Source of the DNA: Mucilaginibacter sp.
GTDB lineage: Bacteria > Bacteroidota > Bacteroidia > Sphingobacteriales > Sphingobacteriaceae
DNA: 10,142 nt
Assembly (NCBI GenBank): GCA_028288315.1
Contig: JAQBNY010000089.1
Location: 1 to 10,142 of the forward strand
Direction: 5' to 3'
Shown: positions 6,490 to 10,142 of the stretch, one piece after another
How the letters are laid out: each line of letters begins with the position of its first letter
Position numbering within the stretch: the stretch's first letter is position 1
Made by a program: the position numbers and the translations under genes
Notes under the pieces: model-generated
What the model was told of the DNA's origin: nothing
Database searches by the model: none
The model's input: only the letters and a program-made list of their open reading frames with translations

Positions 6490-7194
6490 TTAAGGCGTAG
6501 TCACCGCTACCGGGAGCACTTTACCATTAAAAAAGCGGTGGCCGGTTACAGCAAAATCGGCAATATATTTACCCATTTCAAACGCCATTACTGGCGATTC
6601 ATATCCCGGGAAAGCCTGTTCCAGCATTTCTGTTTGTGCCGAACCCAATGCCAGGCAATTTACACTTATGCCCTGCTCAACCAGTTCTTGCGCCAGGCAT
6701 TCGGTTAGTGTATGTAAGGCAGCTTTACTTGCCGAGTAGGCAGATAGTCCGTTAAATTTAGCACTGCCCTGGAAACCACCCATACTGCCAATATTAAGTA
6801 TATGCGAGCCCTCGCCCATGAATTTTAGCAGGCTTTGTATAATACGCACATGCCCTATGTAATTGCTTTGCAGCATTTCTACAAAGTCGGTTTCTAAAAG
6901 TTCAGTAAAAGGCTTGTTTATGAGTACGCCCGCGTTGTTCACCAGCACATCAACCCGCCCATCAAAATTTGCATTAATAAATTGCTGTAAACCGGCGTAA
7001 TCATCGTGTACAATATCAAACGCAATGGCAAATATTTCACATTCGGGGTTTAAGCCTTTAGCAATCTCCAGCAAACGTTCCAGCTTGTCTTGCGAACGTG
7101 CCAAAGCCATTACTTTATGCTTACCAGATAATATAAGTTCTAATACAGCTTCAAAACCTACGCCGCTGCTTGCGCCAGTTATTATAATATTCAT
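6490..7194 (-). CDS. Short-chain dehydrogenase/reductase (classical SDR)
   Basis: The 234-residue product is a single Rossmann domain of classical SDR type. The cofactor loop is T6-G-A-S-S-G-V-G13; R33 after the second strand favours NADP(H). NNAG is at 86-89, and the catalytic tetrad is N111, S137 (NIGSMGG), Y153 and K157 (YSASK). LALGSAQTEML (181-191) matches the usual segment after the sixth strand, where the proline of the common PG is replaced. The C-terminal part after residue 190 is short, so the substrate loop is small. It should oxidise or reduce an alcohol/carbonyl pair in the cytoplasm; the substrate cannot be told. It lies 66 nt downstream of the hydroxylase gene on the same strand, but has its own promoter candidate in that gap. 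The ATG at 7194 starts directly at the first strand, MNIIITGAS, as expected. Confidence 0.92.
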   Translation of the reverse strand: MNIIITGASSGVGFEAVLELILSGKHKVMALARSQDKLERLLEIAKGLNPECEIFAIAFDIVHDDYAGLQQFINANFDGRVDVLVNNAGVLINKPFTELLETDFVEMLQSNYIGHVRIIQSLLKFMGEGSHILNIGSMGGFQGSAKFNGLSAYSASKAALHTLTECLAQELVEQGISVNCLALGSAQTEMLEQAFPGYESPVMAFEMGKYIADFAVTGHRFFNGKVLPVAVTTP

Positions 7195-7196
7195 AG

Positions 7197-7226
7197 ATCA
7201 AGCCCTCTAACCCCCTTGAGTGGAGA
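7197..7226. repeat. Possible degenerate CCCTCTAACCCCC-type repeat in the SDR leader
   Basis: The stretch contains CCCTCTAACCCCCTTGAGTG, with weak dyad character around CTTGAG. From memory, sequences of the type CCCTCTAACCCCC followed by AAAGGGGG are common between genes in Bacteroidota. The second half is eroded here. On the minus strand it places GGGGG and GAGGG runs in the last 25 nt before the SDR start, where they could serve as a weak ribosome site. Confidence 0.25.
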
Positions 7227-7242
7227 ATAAAATAGTTAGTCG

Positions 7243-7273
7243 CAAATTTAATGGAAGTAATTAAACAATCAAC
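7243..7273 (-). promoter_or_regulatory. Candidate promoter of the SDR gene, overlapping the end of the hydroxylase gene
   Basis: On the minus strand, GTTG (7273-7270) is followed after 19 nt by TAAATTTG (7250-7243). The second box is an exact match to the Bacteroidota -7 consensus TAnnTTTG, and the first is a three-of-four match to the -33 TTTG. Transcription would start near 7236, giving a leader of about 40 nt. The -33 box lies in the last codons of the hydroxylase gene. Confidence 0.45.
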
Positions 7274-9039
7274 TTCTCCTCTACCGGGTGCTTAATCAAA
7301 TATAGCCCATCATTTATCAGTTTTTTATACTCAGGCTCGTTTGCTGCTTTTTGTTCAAGAAATTGTTTTATTTCTGCGGCTAATGCCGGTTCTACCTCTT
7401 CATGATCCAACAGTTCCAATATCTCTAAGGCACACAGCCAGTCGTCTTGATGATATTTTTGGAGCATCAGCCAAACATTCCCTAAAAAGCCAAAATCGCC
7501 CTTGTTATGCCTGCGGTTTCTTACCTGCTGGTACAGCTTATGCAGTTCTATAGTTTTAGGGTCATATTCCGGGTGATGCGTGCCTGTGGCTGATTTATAG
7601 ATTATCTCCAGAAATGCATCCTTATCGGCTGCGCCACAAAAAACAGAGGTTATCTTTTCGCCAACGGCCATATCATAAACTCCCCATGCAGGGTCAAATA
7701 ATATTTTATCGGCCTTATCTTTTGCTGTACAATCAGTAAAAGTAATAAGCTGTATTTTATCGTTTTCGGCGTGGATGCTTTTTACTTTGCCTGATACGGT
7801 TATACCACTTTCAAACATCAGCATAGCTTCTTTACCAACTTCAATACCGGCTGATGTCAGATCATCCGCAGAAAAATCTTCCGGCGGTTTATCCTGTCCT
7901 TTTAGCTTTCCTACCGGTGAGCTGAAACCATCCTTATGATAATCTTTGCCGTGCCCTTTCAGTTGTTTATTGTTAACAGCCAAAGCCGTTGGGCCTGTTG
8001 TTTTAATAAACACCGGTTCGTTCTGCTCATTTGCAGCAAACTCCGTAAATGTACCCGATACCTGCAAGCCCGAACTATAAACCGCTGTACAGGTATTTTT
8101 ACTATCGATGCTTTTTTGCAACCCATAAGCGCCACCACGGCGAAACGACATGGTATTGGCAAACTCTTCCAGCACATCTATAAGATTTTGAAAGGTGGGT
8201 GTAACAAACAACTGTGGCTGTGTTTTAGTGATATCGTAACTATAGTTTACCGCGGCAATGGTGTAAGGCAGTTTCTTAACCTGTTGCTGCATGCAGCTGG
8301 CGCTTTCGCCAATGGATGATAGCAAGCCTGCACCGTATATCTTGGGGTTTTCGAGCGTTCCTATCAGTCCATACTCTACCGTCCACCAATGCAGGCGACT
8401 TAAAAGGGCCATTTCAGATGGTTCGCCCATGTTGCTCTGATGCCAGGCAACCAAATCGTCGGCCTTTTTTATTTCGGCTTCATCGGCATCGGGCATTTCT
8501 TTTAAAATGGATAGCGCTCTTATGGCTTCGTACAGTTCAAAATCCTGCGCGCTAAACATGGCTTTAGCTCCTATCGACCCAAAATAACTCAGGTACTCAT
8601 GATAATCCTTATCAGCAATAATAGGTGCATGCCCGGCAGACTCGTGTATAATATCAGGCGCGGGTGTATATTCAATATGCTTTAACTGGCGTATATCTGC
8701 AGCAATAACCAGTACCCGGTAAGCCTGATACTCCATAAAAGCGGCCGGCGGTATAAACCCATCAACAGTAACCGCGCCCCAGCCTATTTTAGCCAGTGCA
8801 TTATTCATATCCTGCAAATCGGGAATCTTCTCAATGGTTAGCCCTGCTTTTTGCAAGCCCGGGATATAAGGATAGTAGGCAACGTCTTTAAGGTAGCTGT
8901 AATTTTGGCGCATTACATAACGCCATACAGCATGGTCAACCGGGGTATAATGTTCATAATGCTGGTTAACTATAAACTGTTTTAAATGGCGGGGTAATGC
9001 CGCAACCTGCGGGTTATTAAAATCATTAAAATCGCTCAT
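7261..9039 (-). CDS. Aromatic amino acid hydroxylase, long form (phenylalanine 4-monooxygenase type)
   Basis: The product has 592 residues, about twice the 260-300 of typical bacterial phenylalanine hydroxylases (PhhA). The catalytic domain spans about 15-300: H132-E-S-A-G-H137 and E222 in TVEYGL form the 2-His-1-Glu iron site, followed by KIYGAGLLSSIGE (233-245) and the NYSYDITKTQPQLFVTPTF segment (265-283). H137 and E222 are 85 residues apart, against about 40 in the human enzyme, so there is an insertion of about 45 residues around 160-210. The reaction expected is tetrahydropterin- and O2-dependent hydroxylation of phenylalanine to tyrosine; tryptophan hydroxylation is not excluded. There is no N-terminal ACT domain. 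Residues 310-470 hold two similar beta-rich units (SSGLQVSG at 322, ESGITVSG at 410), and 490-585 is helical and charged. A long form of this kind occurs in Bacteroidota. No pterin dehydratase gene is nearby. Confidence 0.9.
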   Translation of the reverse strand: MSDFNDFNNPQVAALPRHLKQFIVNQHYEHYTPVDHAVWRYVMRQNYSYLKDVAYYPYIPGLQKAGLTIEKIPDLQDMNNALAKIGWGAVTVDGFIPPAAFMEYQAYRVLVIAADIRQLKHIEYTPAPDIIHESAGHAPIIADKDYHEYLSYFGSIGAKAMFSAQDFELYEAIRALSILKEMPDADEAEIKKADDLVAWHQSNMGEPSEMALLSRLHWWTVEYGLIGTLENPKIYGAGLLSSIGESASCMQQQVKKLPYTIAAVNYSYDITKTQPQLFVTPTFQNLIDVLEEFANTMSFRRGGAYGLQKSIDSKNTCTAVYSSGLQVSGTFTEFAANEQNEPVFIKTTGPTALAVNNKQLKGHGKDYHKDGFSSPVGKLKGQDKPPEDFSADDLTSAGIEVGKEAMLMFESGITVSGKVKSIHAENDKIQLITFTDCTAKDKADKILFDPAWGVYDMAVGEKITSVFCGAADKDAFLEIIYKSATGTHHPEYDPKTIELHKLYQQVRNRRHNKGDFGFLGNVWLMLQKYHQDDWLCALEILELLDHEEVEPALAAEIKQFLEQKAANEPEYKKLINDGLYLIKHPVEEKLIV

Positions 9040-9174
9040 TCCGGTAATTTTCAGGTTTATTTTAGAAACGTAAAATTAGGAAATAAGGTTTGGTTAAATG
9101 AAGATTGTAATAGAGAAATTGCAGGACTATTGCCTTTTATTATGAGCTAAAAATATCAAGACAAATATTATATC
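9040..9174 (-). promoter_or_regulatory. Gap upstream of the hydroxylase; weak promoter candidate
   Basis: This AT-rich 135-bp gap holds no gene. On the minus strand AATATTTG (9169-9162) matches seven of eight positions of a TAnnTTTG box, with TTTG at 9195-9192 lying 22 nt upstream, inside the end of the preceding gene. No terminator hairpin is visible, so read-through from the flippase-like gene is possible. Weak evidence. Confidence 0.25.
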
Positions 9175-10137
9175 TTATTTACTGTCTTTTTCAAAATTAA
9201 CTTCGGCTTTGGTTAAACCCTCTTCTAAACGGCTGGGGCGCAGCACATAATAAAGGCCCAATAGTGCCACTATAATTGAAATAAGATAAAACGTGCCCGG
9301 CAAAAAAACTGTAAGGCTTTTTTCCATCGGGAAAAATTTAGTTAGCCAGGTAAAAACGGTTTCACGCACGCCTGCACCGCCAATACTTATTGGTATAATA
9401 GTGGCTAAAGCCGATATTAGAAATGATAACAGATAGGGCGAATATTTACCGGTAAAGTCCTGGCCTATCATTATAAATACAATAGCTAACAATTGCAGGC
9501 TTTGTACTGCTACAGCTTTTACATGCGCCTGAAAAAAATAGTGTGTGTACTCCTTAAAAAACTTATAAGCAACAAAATAATATATAATTGAGCCTACAAC
9601 AAATATGCTTAGTGGGATACCCATATGAATATCTATCTGTGGTATCAGAAAAATTAAGGCTACAATTATTAAACCTATTGCCCACAAACCGCTCAGCCTA
9701 TCAAACATTATTGCCCAGAACACTTTTTTTGCCGGCAATTTGTATGTTTTGTTAAGCAGGTAAATTTTGTAGCCATCGCCACCAATACCGCCAGGAAGCA
9801 GGAAATTATAGAATAAACCCAACAGGTATAGCCGGAAGTTGAAACGCGAATCTAGCTTAAGATGAATAGATTTAAAAAAGCTGGTTAGTCGCCATGAAGA
9901 AATTGCGATAGATACAAAATAACTCATCAGCGCCGCAAGCATCCACCAGTAATTAGCATGGACAAGCCGGAATTTGACCTGCTGAAAGTCTACTTTTCTA
10001 AATACAAAATATAACAACACAGAGGTTACCGCGAATTTAAGTGCCACTTTGGTAACACTCCAAAGAATATCTTTCCAGGTTTTGGGCTCAACCGCTCGTT
10101 CGGTTTCCTCTACCTCTGTTTCTATTAAGTCTTTCAT
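9175..10137 (-). CDS. Flippase-like membrane protein (UPF0104/AglD, lysylphosphatidylglycerol synthase TM-region type)
   Basis: The 320-residue product has a charged N-terminus (about 1-25) and about eight hydrophobic spans (28-46, 63-82, 103-118, 139-165, 172-193, 208-226, 233-255, 274-298). Family motifs are N111-FLLPGGIGGDGYK (to 124) with its glycine-rich loop, FDRLSGL (145-151) and SIGGAGVRE (251-259). These match the transmembrane half of MprF, the lysylphosphatidylglycerol synthase/flippase, and archaeal AglD-like proteins. The soluble aminoacyl-transferase half of MprF is absent, so this protein alone should not make lysyl-phosphatidylglycerol; stand-alone members are thought to move lipids or lipid-linked sugars. 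The ATG at 10137 is 5 bp from the window edge, so the upstream neighbour, often a glycosyltransferase in this family, is not visible. The charged tail (302-320) is cytoplasmic or periplasmic; orientation unknown. The gene precedes the hydroxylase on the same strand with a 135-bp gap. Confidence 0.85.
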   Translation of the reverse strand: MKDLIETEVEETERAVEPKTWKDILWSVTKVALKFAVTSVLLYFVFRKVDFQQVKFRLVHANYWWMLAALMSYFVSIAISSWRLTSFFKSIHLKLDSRFNFRLYLLGLFYNFLLPGGIGGDGYKIYLLNKTYKLPAKKVFWAIMFDRLSGLWAIGLIIVALIFLIPQIDIHMGIPLSIFVVGSIIYYFVAYKFFKEYTHYFFQAHVKAVAVQSLQLLAIVFIMIGQDFTGKYSPYLLSFLISALATIIPISIGGAGVRETVFTWLTKFFPMEKSLTVFLPGTFYLISIIVALLGLYYVLRPSRLEEGLTKAEVNFEKDSK

Positions 10138-10142
10138 TCAAG

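Noticed and set aside
7936..8319. 127-residue open frame on + inside the hydroxylase gene
   Set aside because: Antisense shadow of a well-supported coding sequence.
9175..10137. Complete MprF lysylphosphatidylglycerol synthase
   Set aside because: The soluble aminoacyl-transferase domain is absent; only the membrane flippase-like part exists.

Overview
The window looks like chromosomal DNA from a member of the Bacteroidota, probably the family Sphingobacteriaceae (Mucilaginibacter/Pedobacter-like). This rests on the protein sequences, the moderate GC content, A-rich translation starts mostly without a Shine-Dalgarno sequence, matches to the Bacteroidota -7 promoter element TAnnTTTG, and short hairpin repeats between genes. 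It is a judgement from sequence character; no database search was made. All genes look intact except the first, which is cut by the window edge. I see no rRNA, tRNA, CRISPR array, prophage or insertion-sequence gene.

Layout from left to right. (1) The C-terminal end of an AI-2E-family (PerM/YhhT-like) membrane protein on + runs into a convergent gap (290-477) that holds purine heptads, a scrap of dispersed repeat and a strong bidirectional terminator. (2) A two-gene minus-strand operon encodes two secreted M16 peptidase-like proteins: the first has the HxxEH zinc site, and the second has lost it but keeps an R...Y pair, so the two probably form one heterodimeric peptidase. (3) A second minus-strand unit encodes an old-yellow-enzyme family ene-reductase followed by the organic hydroperoxide reductase OsmC, and ends in a 16-bp-stem terminator. 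(4) A cation:proton antiporter is divergent from it on +, sharing a 161-bp control region with an inverted repeat. (5) The convergent gap 6326-6489 carries a roughly 114-bp hairpin element that resembles a REP/BIME-type repeat. (6) On the minus strand follow a flippase-like/UPF0104 membrane protein, a long aromatic amino acid hydroxylase (phenylalanine 4-monooxygenase type) and a short-chain dehydrogenase (transcribed in that order, right to left).

How the genes may work together. The M16 pair is the clearest functional partnership. The OYE-OsmC pair fits detoxification of electrophiles and organic peroxides; a link to the divergent antiporter is only a hypothesis. The dehydrogenase lies 66 bp behind the hydroxylase but seems to have its own promoter, so a shared pathway is not shown.

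I do not see a clear new multi-gene system here. The items most worth a second look are the hydroxylase's internal insertion and duplicated C-terminal module, the hairpin element with compensating stem changes, and the complementary M16 active sites.
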